IMG/VR virus record: IMGVR_UViG_3300013126_000298
Span: 1-21,076 of that record
Length of the DNA: 21,076 nucleotides
Direction: 5' to 3' (one strand)
From: a virus
Shown here: positions 1 to 4,843 of the stretch, one piece after another
Numbering within the stretch: position 1 is the first letter of the stretch
Layout: every line of letters starts with the position of its first letter
Translations under genes and position numbers: made by a program
The notes under the pieces: generated by a model
Told to the model about the DNA's origin: nothing
Database searches by the model: none
Seen by the model: the letters and a program-made list of their open reading frames with translations, nothing else

Positions 1-234
1 ACAGCCCGTCAGACTTCCATCACGCTTAAACCGCAACCCAAGCGTAAAGCCGCCCGACGGCTTCGTCAAGCCCCCGAAAGGGGGTTTGTCGTTTCTGGCC
101 TCTGTAACGGCGTCAGAGACGATGCGGATAACCGCTGCCCTTTCCCTTGCCTTTGCTCGAGAAGCCCTCGCAGAGGCTCTCCGTGCGTCCAAGCGCGTCC
201 AGTAATAAGCCCGGTGGTAGGCGGTGCGGCTCAT
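1..234 (-). CDS. Partial ORF off left edge, small basic phage protein, unknown
   Basis: This frame is open for 78 codons from an ATG at 234 to the window edge with no stop, so the C-terminus is missing. The ATG overlaps the methyltransferase stop in an ATGA arrangement, which suggests translational coupling; the only Shine-Dalgarno-like match is a weak AGG about 10 bases upstream. The product starts MSRTAYHRAYYWTRLDARRA and is rich in Arg and Ala for about 35 residues, probably a basic helix, then turns to a Gly/Pro-rich stretch (KPPFGGLTKPSGG). That stretch is encoded by two tandem hairpins that look more like a rightward terminator, so the far part of the ORF may be chance. I do not recognise the family with certainty; the RxxYHRAYY start resembles small phage proteins of unknown function. 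Confidence 0.4.
   Translation of the reverse strand, partial: MSRTAYHRAYYWTRLDARRASARASRAKARERAAVIRIVSDAVTEARNDKPPFGGLTKPSGGFTLGLRFKRDGSLTGC
47..90 (+). terminator. Tandem hairpins, possible rightward terminator
   Basis: Two perfect stems lie side by side: AAGCCG (47-52) with CGGCTT (58-63) around a 5-base loop, and CCCCC (71-75) with GGGGG (80-84) around a GAAA tetraloop. The second stem can be extended by CAAG/TTTG with one G-U pair and is followed by TTTGTCGTTT. The T-rich side is on the + strand only, so it would end a rightward gene lying left of the window (a stop codon at 27-29 in one frame is compatible with that). It also lies inside the leftward open frame described at the edge, so the two readings compete. 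Confidence 0.45.
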
Positions 235-1499
235 AGATCGCTAACCTGTTGGATGCGCTTGCCGATCCACGCCATGACAGGCACCGCCATGCTATTGCCA
301 AGCGCCTTGTAGCGCGGGCCGTCTAGGCTTTCTGCGGCCTTGCGCCAAGGGATGTTGGTGTAGCCATCAGGGAAGCCTTGGAGGCGCTCGCACTCCACGG
401 GCGTGAGGCGGCGCACTTGCATGGCTTGTATCGCTACACCCTCTACAGGCGTCCCATTAGATCGCCCACCGCTACCCGGGTTTGCTCGGAGCGTTCCAGC
501 GGTCTGATCAGATGCCACCGACTGCATGATCGTAGCGTGAGCGGCATTGTCACGTGCAAGGGTGTGGCAAGGATCGCCCGGTTGTCGTGACTGACGATTC
601 ACGGGGGCAGTAATCTGGAAAAAGTCATATGGGATTGGTTGGGCAACGCCATGACTGTGACCCTTCGTTCGCGTGTAACTAGGGCCGCCCGGTTGGAAAT
701 CACCAAATGAATGATGATCACCGCGACCTAAATGATTCATTGTGTCAATTGGGATTGGCTGGGCGACGGCAATAATTTGCGCGTCTTGCGTTGTGCCGGT
801 TGCAGCTTCCATGCGTTTAATTAAACATGGAGCAATATCTTCATCGCCCATTGTTTGCACTACAGGCAAGGTTTCTGTGGTTGGGTCGTAACGCTTTCCA
901 ACGCCTGCCGTAAGGCATTGGGCAGCTCCTTCCCGCGCCTCTCTGCTCGGCGCAAGATGCCCTTGCAGGCTGTGGGACTCAAAAAGTACCGCTGCGGCAC
1001 GTTGCCAGCTTCTAGCGTTTGCGACAACGAACACACGACGCCGTCGCTGGGCCACTCCGAAGTATTGAGCGTCAAGAACCCGGTAGGCGAACCCATACCC
1101 GAGTTCTGCCAACATTCCGAGGAAGGTTCCAAAGTCCCGTCCTCCGTTAGACGACAAGACACCGAAGACGTTCTCCCATACCAACCACTCGGGGCGATAT
1201 CGGCGAGCAATTGCGCCGTAGGTGAGCATGAGGTTGCCACGCGGGTCAGCCAGTCCTTTTCGCAGTCCTGCGACGCTGAATGACTGGCAAGGGGTTCCTC
1301 CGACCAAAAGTTCAATTGATTCATTCGGCCATTCCTCAAACTTGGTCATGTCCCCGTAATTGGGAACGTGTGGGTAGTGGTGCTTCAGCACGGCGCACGG
1401 GAACGGTTCGATCTCGCTATACCATGCCGCCTCCCATCCAAGGGGATGCCAAGCCACGGTCGCGGCTTCTATCCCCGAGCAAACGCTGCCGTAACGCAC
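231..1499 (-). CDS. C5-cytosine DNA methyltransferase (Dcm-type), solitary
   Basis: This enzyme transfers a methyl group from S-adenosylmethionine to C5 of cytosine in a short DNA target; in phages it usually protects the genome against host restriction. All the key motifs are present in 422 residues: the AdoMet-binding start (GSVCSGIEA, residues 4-12), the catalytic PCQ with nucleophile Cys71, ENV at 109-111, QRRRR at 151-155, a variable target-recognition region at roughly 190-355, motif IX (TPVECERLQGFP), and GNS at 401-403. The start is GTG at 1499, two bases after the stop of the upstream HTH gene, with AAGG in GAGAAGGGC as ribosome site. No cognate restriction endonuclease is visible. 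The target region carries a repeated VAQPIP segment. A second ORF is nested in its first half in the +1 frame. Target sequence cannot be predicted. Confidence 0.95.
   Translation of the reverse strand: MRYGSVCSGIEAATVAWHPLGWEAAWYSEIEPFPCAVLKHHYPHVPNYGDMTKFEEWPNESIELLVGGTPCQSFSVAGLRKGLADPRGNLMLTYGAIARRYRPEWLVWENVFGVLSSNGGRDFGTFLGMLAELGYGFAYRVLDAQYFGVAQRRRRVFVVANARSWQRAAAVLFESHSLQGHLAPSREAREGAAQCLTAGVGKRYDPTTETLPVVQTMGDEDIAPCLIKRMEAATGTTQDAQIIAVAQPIPIDTMNHLGRGDHHSFGDFQPGGPSYTRTKGHSHGVAQPIPYDFFQITAPVNRQSRQPGDPCHTLARDNAAHATIMQSVASDQTAGTLRANPGSGGRSNGTPVEGVAIQAMQVRRLTPVECERLQGFPDGYTNIPWRKAAESLDGPRYKALGNSMAVPVMAWIGKRIQQVSDL
631..770. repeat. 20-bp direct repeat pair inside methyltransferase target region
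   Basis: Positions 631-650 and 751-770 match at 17 of 20 bases (GGGATTGG-y-TGGGC-r-ACG core) and lie exactly 120 bases, or 40 codons, apart. In the methyltransferase frame both encode the segment VAQPIP. The flanking 30 bases do not match, so this is a short repeat rather than a full 120-base duplication. Confidence 0.6.
860..1324 (-). CDS. Overlapping ORF nested in methyltransferase gene, unknown product
   Basis: A 154-codon ORF lies wholly inside the methyltransferase gene on the same strand, in the +1 frame over methyltransferase residues 59-213. It has an ATG at 1324 preceded by TGAGGA with 8 bases of spacing, a better ribosome site than that of the host gene. The product starts MNQLNFWSEEPLAS, has a Ser/Thr/Cys-rich middle, and ends with a segment that looks like folded, helical protein (PQRYFLSPTACKGILRRAER then RGKELP). 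From memory, similar proteins with the PRYFLS-x-x-A-C-x-GILRRAE-x-RGK signature appear widely in phage and prophage annotations, often on top of cytosine methyltransferase genes; I cannot verify this here. Such conservation could reflect a real dual-coding gene or merely a shadow of the conserved methyltransferase. Function unknown. Confidence 0.45.
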   Translation of the reverse strand: MNQLNFWSEEPLASHSASQDCEKDWLTRVATSCSPTAQLLADIAPSGWYGRTSSVSCRLTEDGTLEPSSECWQNSGMGSPTGFLTLNTSEWPSDGVVCSLSQTLEAGNVPQRYFLSPTACKGILRRAERRGKELPNALRQALESVTTQPQKPCL

Positions 1500-1501
1500 C
1501 G

Positions 1502-1720
1502 TCAGCCCTTCTCAGCCCATCGACGGGCAGCCGCTATCTGCAACTGCTTGCGTCTCTGGCGCTCCTCTGCGGGGCTCTGGTTGCGCTCAAACTGCAGCAC
1601 CCGCAGCTCTGGCACCTTGCCGGTCTTTGACCAGCGATTCACCGATGCGCGGCTGATGTTGTAGACCCGAGCAATCTCGGCCTGTGATCCATACACGGTC
1701 AGTAGTTCGTCAAATGTCAT
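1502..1720 (-). CDS. Cro/YdaS-like helix-turn-helix transcription regulator
   Basis: This 72-residue protein is probably a Cro-type DNA-binding regulator. The helix-turn-helix is clear at about residues 11-32: GSQAEIARVYNISRASVNRW has the classic pattern with Ala in the second helix, a turn, and a recognition helix ending in Trp, followed by KTGKVP and a basic tail. Size and layout match the Cro/YdaS group. The ATG at 1720 has a very strong ribosome site, AGGAGG about 7 bases upstream. The methyltransferase gene starts two bases after its stop, so they form one leftward transcript. It faces the rightward recombination block across a 119-base regulatory gap, the usual position of a phage switch regulator. 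Its operators are probably the inverted repeats there. A control protein for the methyltransferase is the alternative reading. Confidence 0.8.
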   Translation of the reverse strand: MTFDELLTVYGSQAEIARVYNISRASVNRWSKTGKVPELRVLQFERNQSPAEERQRRKQLQIAAARRWAEKG

Positions 1721-1751
1721 AGGGTTCCTCCTGCTGCGAACCCTAGCCTAA

Positions 1752-1767
1752 AAATATTTAGTTAGCA
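1752..1767 (-). promoter_or_regulatory. Possible leftward extended -10 for the HTH-methyltransferase transcript
   Basis: Read leftward, positions 1767-1759 give TG-C-TAACTA, a mirror image of the rightward extended -10. The upstream region lacks a convincing -35 box (best is CTGCAA at 19 bases, three matches). A start near 1752 would give a leader of about 30 bases with the strong AGGAGG ribosome site of the HTH gene. Confidence 0.3.
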
Positions 1768-1800
1768 ACTGTTGACAGATGGATTGCAGCCTGTGCTAAC
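1761..1800. promoter_or_regulatory. Inverted repeat (putative operator) in divergent promoter region
   Basis: GTTAGCA at 1761-1767 and TGCTAAC at 1794-1800 are perfect inverted 7-mers separated by 26 bases. They bracket a second small palindrome, CAAC-T-GTTG at 1766-1774, which overlaps the TTGACA box. A further CTAAA-4 bases-TTTAG palindrome abuts at 1748-1761. These are the natural candidates for binding sites of the adjacent Cro-like protein. Binding is inferred, not shown. Confidence 0.45.
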
Positions 1801-1802
1801 AT
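1772..1802 (+). promoter_or_regulatory. Sigma70-like rightward promoter for the recombination block
   Basis: A perfect TTGACA at 1772-1777 is followed after 19 bases by TAACAT at 1797-1802. The -10 is preceded by TG-C, an extended -10, which can compensate for the long spacer and the imperfect -10 hexamer. A start near 1809 would leave a leader of about 30 bases containing GGAG at 1827-1830, nine bases before the first rightward ATG at 1840. Confidence 0.6.
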
Positions 1803-1839
1803 TCACCCATCGACTAGAACAACGACGGAGATACCAACG

Positions 1840-2016
1840 ATGTACCGCTGCGATATTTGTGACGACAAGCCTGCCACCTGCGACGACTGGTGCATGGACT
1901 GCGTGATCGAGCTTTACATGAACGATTCTGCAGAGCTGCAGGACGCGCTCGATTGCAACAGTCCTCCCGACAACTTCCTGACCGCCGCCAAGACCGCGGC
2001 TGCGAGGCTCGCATGA
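1840..2016 (+). CDS. Cys-rich mini-protein, possible zinc-binding
   Basis: This 58-codon gene is the first of the rightward block. The start ATG has GGAG nine bases upstream and lies about 30 bases after the predicted promoter start. The N-terminal 21 residues carry five cysteines in the pattern C-x2-C-x6-C-x3-C-x2-C (MYRCDICDDKPATCDDWCMD), which resembles a small zinc-ribbon or treble-clef knuckle; a sixth Cys lies at residue 39. The rest is acidic and then Ala-rich. I do not recognise a family. As the first product made from the early promoter it could be a host-takeover or anti-defence peptide, but that rests only on position and size. Its stop overlaps the next ATG (ATGA). Confidence 0.7.
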   Translation: MYRCDICDDKPATCDDWCMDCVIELYMNDSAELQDALDCNSPPDNFLTAAKTAAARLA

Positions 2017-2174
2017 ATACTGAACTCGAACGCCTTACCCAGTCGCTGATCGAGATGGTCAGCAACCCATCCCTCGACCCGATCGTTGCTCAAGCGATCA
2101 AGTACGCCTATGTCCTCGGCAAGTTCGACGGCACCCAAGAGGCCATCCTCGAAGTGACCAAGGAGCGCACATGA
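2013..2174 (+). CDS. Small phage protein, unknown
   Basis: This 53-codon gene begins in an ATGA overlap with the previous stop and ends in another ATGA overlap, so translation is probably coupled on both sides. The product (MNTELERLTQSLIEMVSNPS at its start) is mostly helical by composition, with a regular spacing of Leu, Ile and Met and no cysteines, membrane segment or recognised motif. The middle, IVAQAIKYAYVLGKFDGTQE, looks like a compact helix. The frame stays open 41 codons upstream of this ATG, but that part only shadows the Cys-rich gene. Function unknown. Confidence 0.65.
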   Translation: MNTELERLTQSLIEMVSNPSLDPIVAQAIKYAYVLGKFDGTQEAILEVTKERT

Positions 2175-2290
2175 GCCGCGTCTGGCCGATCGTTGTATTC
2201 ATCCTCGCGGCCTATGCCTGCGCCGCGATCTTGGTTCCCTGCGATGGGGACTGCACCGTAGAGCAAGAGGTAGCTAGCCATGTTTGGTGA
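2171..2290 (+). CDS. 39-aa single-pass membrane peptide, putative
   Basis: The ATG at 2171 overlaps the preceding stop (ATGA). The 39-residue product has a hydrophobic N-terminal stretch, WPIVVFILAAYACAAILV at residues 5-22, long enough for one membrane span or an uncleaved signal anchor, followed by a short acidic tail with two cysteines. The ribosome site is AGGAG at 2160-2164, about six bases upstream. It overlaps the next gene by 11 bases. Size alone makes it uncertain; the membrane segment and the gap-free arrangement favour a real gene. Function unknown. Confidence 0.5.
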   Translation: MSRVWPIVVFILAAYACAAILVPCDGDCTVEQEVASHVW

Positions 2291-2408
2291 TGACGATCTG
2301 AGCTGGTGGCACCAGCAAGACCTCGAGATGCAAGAGCTCGAGGAGATGGAACGGATCGAAGCCTGTAACAAAGCATTAGACGAACTCAAGGAGAGCGACG
2401 ATGAGTGA
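2280..2408 (+). CDS. 42-aa acidic coiled-coil-like protein, unknown
   Basis: This 42-codon gene overlaps its upstream neighbour by 11 bases and the annealase gene by 8. A GAG-rich ribosome site lies about 10 bases before the ATG (AGAGG in GCAAGAGGTA). The product is very acidic with few basic residues; residues 14-38 carry Leu/Met at heptad-like spacing (DLEMQELEEMERIEA), which suggests a short coiled coil. Its 3' end carries the GGAG that serves as ribosome site for the annealase gene, so one role may be to couple expression. No family recognised. Confidence 0.55.
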   Translation: MFGDDDLSWWHQQDLEMQELEEMERIEACNKALDELKESDDE

Positions 2409-2922
2409 ATTGCTGAAGGTCAACGTCAACGACCACACCGAGAAAAAGGGAAACCTGACCTACCTATCTTGGGCATGGGCTTGGGCCGAGGTGCTGAAGA
2501 TCGACCCGGCTGCGCGCTACACCGTCCACGAATTCGACGGCTTGCCGCTGGTCTACCTCAAGGACACGACCGGAATGGTCAAGGTCTCGGTCGAGATCAA
2601 GGGCGACATCAAGACTTGCTTGTTGCCGGTGCTCGACCACCGCAACAAGCCGATCCAGAACCCGGACTCATTTGCAGTCAATACGAGCATCATGCGCTGC
2701 CTTGCCAAGTGCATCGCCCTACATGGTCTCGGCCTTTACATCTACGCTGGCGAGGATCTGCCGGAAGCCGAGCGCGAAGAGCTCGATGCCGGGATCGCTG
2801 CCAAGCTCGCAGCCTGCAACACGGTCGACGATCTGACCGCCCTCTTCAAGAGCTTGCCGGAGTCTGTCCGGACAAGCGCCGTCCAGAAGTTTGCCGAACG
2901 CAAAAAGGAGTTATCCAAGTGA
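2401..2922 (+). CDS. Sak-type (DUF1071) single-strand annealing protein
   Basis: This 173-residue protein is a phage single-strand annealing protein of the Sak/DUF1071 family (Pfam PF06378). These proteins coat 3' single-stranded ends and anneal them to complementary strands, working with a 5'-3' exonuclease. The family signature YLSWAWAW is at residues 21-28 and the conserved C-terminal part of the domain, TSIMRCLAKCIALHGLGLYI, is at about 95-114. The last 50 residues form a separate helical tail (NTVDDLTALFKSLPESVR) that may dock a partner. GGAG lies seven bases before the ATG. The exonuclease follows one small gene later, which is the expected pairing. Length is typical of short members of the family. 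Confidence 0.85.
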   Translation: MSELLKVNVNDHTEKKGNLTYLSWAWAWAEVLKIDPAARYTVHEFDGLPLVYLKDTTGMVKVSVEIKGDIKTCLLPVLDHRNKPIQNPDSFAVNTSIMRCLAKCIALHGLGLYIYAGEDLPEAEREELDAGIAAKLAACNTVDDLTALFKSLPESVRTSAVQKFAERKKELSK

Positions 2923-3074
2923 GCAGCGACGAAATGCGATCCTTGCTGATCAGCCTACGCGACACCCTGCGTCGCCTCGACCCGGCTTGGTGCGCGCTGA
3001 ACAACGCCATACAAGTGACCGACGAGGAGCTCGACGAAGCGATCGGCAACCTTGAAGAAGCATTGGGAGACTGA
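2919..3074 (+). CDS. 51-aa acidic helical protein, unknown
   Basis: This gene starts at GTG in a GTGA overlap with the annealase stop; AAGGAG lies eight bases upstream, which supports GTG over the internal ATG at 2934. The 51-residue product has two likely helices, one basic (MRSLLISLRDTLRRLDPAW) and one very acidic (DEELDEAIGNLEEALGD). It sits between the annealase and the exonuclease, so a role as an accessory or linker factor of that pair is possible, but nothing in the sequence identifies it. Confidence 0.65.
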   Translation: MSSDEMRSLLISLRDTLRRLDPAWCALNNAIQVTDEELDEAIGNLEEALGD

Positions 3075-3075
3075 C

Positions 3076-3675
3076 ATGGAACAGCGCACAGATGAATGGT
3101 TCAATTCCCGGGTCGGCAAGGTGACTGCCTCTGCCATCTCAAACGTGATGATGGACAAGTCGAAGGCGGGTTATCGTAACTACATGGCGCAGCTCGTTTG
3201 CGAGCGCCTCACAGGAGCGCCTACGGAGACGTATACGAGCCCGGCCATGCAGCACGGCATCGATACAGAGGCCGAGGCCAGAGCCGCCTATAGCGCCCGT
3301 GTGGGGCTTCTCGTCGAGGAGGTGGGCTTCATCAAGCACGCCAAGCTCGAGGCCGGTGCGTCACCGGATGGGCTTGTCGGTGCAGAGGGGCTGGTCGAGA
3401 TCAAGTCTGTCCAGCCAGCGACCGCCTTGGACATTATCGAGAGCCGAAAAGTTCCGACCGATCACCGCCTCCAGATGCAATGGCAGATGGCCGTGACCGG
3501 GCGAGACTGGTGCGACTATGTGGTGTACCAGCCGAAACTGCCCGAGCGCCTGCGCCTGCACATCATCCGTGTTCATCGAGACCAGCCGCAGATCATCGAG
3601 ATCACTCAGAAGGTCACCGAGTTTCTGCAAGAAGTCGACCGCAAAGTGAATAACCTGAAGGAGTTAAGTTTGTGA
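3076..3675 (+). CDS. YqaJ/lambda-type 5'-3' DNA exonuclease
   Basis: This 199-residue enzyme belongs to the YqaJ/lambda exonuclease family of the PD-(D/E)XK nucleases. It would resect one strand of linear duplex DNA so the Sak protein can load. Visible signatures are the N-terminal RTDEWFNSRVGKVTAS (4-19), with Arg and Gly-Lys that line the DNA channel in the family; an acidic helix HGIDTEAEARAAY (60-72) with Glu65; the metal site SPDG with Asp98 followed by VEIKS with Glu108 and Lys110; and the QMQWQM helix (133-138). All catalytic positions are intact. The ATG lies one base after the previous stop with GGGAGA as ribosome site. An in-frame ATG at 3052 would add eight residues but lies inside the previous gene and has no ribosome site. 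Confidence 0.9.
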   Translation: MEQRTDEWFNSRVGKVTASAISNVMMDKSKAGYRNYMAQLVCERLTGAPTETYTSPAMQHGIDTEAEARAAYSARVGLLVEEVGFIKHAKLEAGASPDGLVGAEGLVEIKSVQPATALDIIESRKVPTDHRLQMQWQMAVTGRDWCDYVVYQPKLPERLRLHIIRVHRDQPQIIEITQKVTEFLQEVDRKVNNLKELSL

Positions 3676-3971
3676 AAGAGTACGATCGCACCAACACTGG
3701 AACGCTCGGCAGAGTGAAAGAAACACCCAAGAGCGAAAAGCATCCTACGCATACAGGCTCAATCAACATCAACGGCGTCGAATACTGGCTCTCTGGATGG
3801 GTCAAAGTCGCTGGCCCAACCGCCAAGGAACCGGGCTCGAAATTCCTCAGCCTGTCGGTCAAGCCCAAGGATGGCTTACCAGCAGCGCGGCCTGCGCCCA
3901 AGGCGAACGAGGTCAGCGAGGACAATTGGGACAAGATCGACTTTGAAGACGACAAGGTTATCCCGTTTTAA
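3672..3971 (+). CDS. Small ssDNA-binding-like protein with SSB-type C-terminal tip
   Basis: The 99-residue product starts at GTG in a GTGA overlap with the exonuclease stop, with AAGGAG eleven bases upstream. Residues 25-66 (HTGSININGVEYWLSGWV, then KFLSLSVKPKDG) are beta-rich with conserved aromatics, as expected of a compact OB-like domain. The protein ends in an acidic linker and DFEDDKVIPF, which closely mimics the bacterial SSB tip DDDIPF, the docking site for many repair and replication enzymes. With the annealase and exonuclease next to it, an ssDNA-binding protein is the natural reading. The N-terminal domain is too short for a classical SSB fold, so assignment rests on the tip, composition and context. 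Confidence 0.65.
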   Translation: MKEYDRTNTGTLGRVKETPKSEKHPTHTGSININGVEYWLSGWVKVAGPTAKEPGSKFLSLSVKPKDGLPAARPAPKANEVSEDNWDKIDFEDDKVIPF

Positions 3972-3973
3972 CT

Positions 3974-4378
3974 ATGCGCCGCGTCATCGCCAAAGGCACA
4001 CCGCCTGAGCAGATCGCCAATGCGATCTCGAACATGGTCAGCCGACTTGACCCGGCGCAGAGCTGGCAGGTGACGATCGAGGCGTTCAAGCCGAAACGTA
4101 GCGATCAACAAAACGCCTTCCTCTGGGGTGTGGTGTACCCATCCATCCTAGAGGGAGGCGGGGAGACCCTGCGCGGCTGGACAACCACAGACCTGCATGA
4201 GTACTTCCTCATCGAAGCATTCGGTTCTGAAGTCATCGAGGGATTCGGCAGGAAACGGCACAAGCCCTTGCGCAGGTCGAGCAAGCTCACGAAGCAGGAG
4301 TTCAGCGATTACCTTTCCCTCATCGAGGCCAAGTGCGCAGAGCTCGGCATTCATATTCCGGAACCCAACTATGGCTAA
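3974..4378 (+). CDS. ninB: NinB/Orf-family recombination protein
   Basis: This 134-residue protein resembles NinB (lambda Orf), a DNA-binding recombination mediator that can stand in for host RecFOR. Family features are the N-terminal basic region with KRSDQQNAFLW (41-51), where Arg, Gln and Asn are conserved, and the C-terminal SSKLTKQEFSDYLSLIEAKC (102-121) followed by IHIPEP at 126-131. Only two bases separate it from the previous stop and no good ribosome site is nearby, so its translation probably depends on the upstream gene. It follows the annealase, exonuclease and ssDNA-binding-like genes, consistent with one recombination module. Length is close to lambda NinB (146). Confidence 0.8.
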   Translation: MRRVIAKGTPPEQIANAISNMVSRLDPAQSWQVTIEAFKPKRSDQQNAFLWGVVYPSILEGGGETLRGWTTTDLHEYFLIEAFGSEVIEGFGRKRHKPLRRSSKLTKQEFSDYLSLIEAKCAELGIHIPEPNYG

Positions 4379-4658
4379 CCTACGCAAAGAGGCGAAAGGC
4401 CGCGGCTGCATGATCCGCCTTCCCGGGATCTGTAACCACAACAGCGAGACCGTGGTGCTCGCACACATCCGTATGCCCGGCATCTCTGGCATGGGCATCA
4501 AGGCCGATGACTTGCTCGGCGCTTGGGGATGCCATGAGTGCCACAGTGCAGTCGACCGCCGCAGCCACACCGACCTTGATCGAGATTACGTCAGACTCGC
4601 CCACCTCGAGGGCGTCATTAGAACCATCGCACAACTGAGAAAGGAGAACATCGTATGA
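4371..4658 (+). CDS. YbcO-like (DUF1364) putative nuclease
   Basis: This 95-residue protein fits the DUF1364/YbcO family (Pfam PF07102), small HNH-like putative nucleases found in lambdoid nin-type regions. Metal-binding residues are visible: Cys13, Cys21 and His23 near the N-terminus (GRGCMIRLPGICNHN), His32, and the CHECH cluster at 54-58 near Asp62. The ATG overlaps the end of the NinB gene by eight bases, the same neighbour relation seen in lambdoid phages (from general knowledge). It may resolve or trim recombination intermediates; the activity is inferred from the family, for which only structural data are known to me. Confidence 0.8.
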   Translation: MANLRKEAKGRGCMIRLPGICNHNSETVVLAHIRMPGISGMGIKADDLLGAWGCHECHSAVDRRSHTDLDRDYVRLAHLEGVIRTIAQLRKENIV

Positions 4659-4843
4659 GCCAGACTGAGAGAATCTTAAAGCACATGAAGCGCCGCGGCA
4701 GCATCACCGCTCTCGATGCCGTCCGGTTCGGATGCCTGCGTCTCGCAGCTCGCATCGCAGACTTGCGCGGCATGGGGTTCCAGATCGTCAGCAAGCGCGA
4801 GACGAAGCGCAACAAGACCTATGCCCGGTATACTTTGGCATGA
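4655..4843 (+). CDS. Winged-helix DNA-binding protein (HTH_39 type)
   Basis: This 62-residue protein has the pattern of a small phage helix-turn-helix family (Pfam HTH_39): TERILKHMKRRGSITALDAV, then GCLRLAARIADLRGMGFQIV. The sequence reads as helix, helix with SITALDA turn, recognition helix rich in Arg (LRLAARIADLR), and a short basic wing (KRETKRNKTYARY). AAGGAG lies eight bases before the ATG, and the start overlaps the previous stop in ATGA. It probably binds DNA as a regulator or an accessory factor; being in the middle of the recombination block it may act late in early expression. The target is unknown. Confidence 0.75.
   Translation: MSQTERILKHMKRRGSITALDAVRFGCLRLAARIADLRGMGFQIVSKRETKRNKTYARYTLA

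Noticed and set aside
3-29. Possible end of a rightward gene (SPSDFHHA then stop) before the left-edge hairpins
   Set aside because: Only eight codons are visible; too short to support a gene, noted only because it would explain the terminator.
855-1283. 142-codon rightward frame inside the methyltransferase gene
   Set aside because: Opposite strand, no ribosome site, and product lacks any folded-protein look, unlike the same-strand nested frame.
231-1720. Restriction-modification system with HTH as control protein
   Set aside because: No restriction endonuclease is visible on either side and the HTH faces the early block, so a phage regulator plus solitary methyltransferase is simpler.
1840-2174. 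Longer version of the second small gene starting at 1890
   Set aside because: The upstream 41 codons only shadow the Cys-rich gene; the ATGA-coupled start at 2013 fits the pattern of the block.
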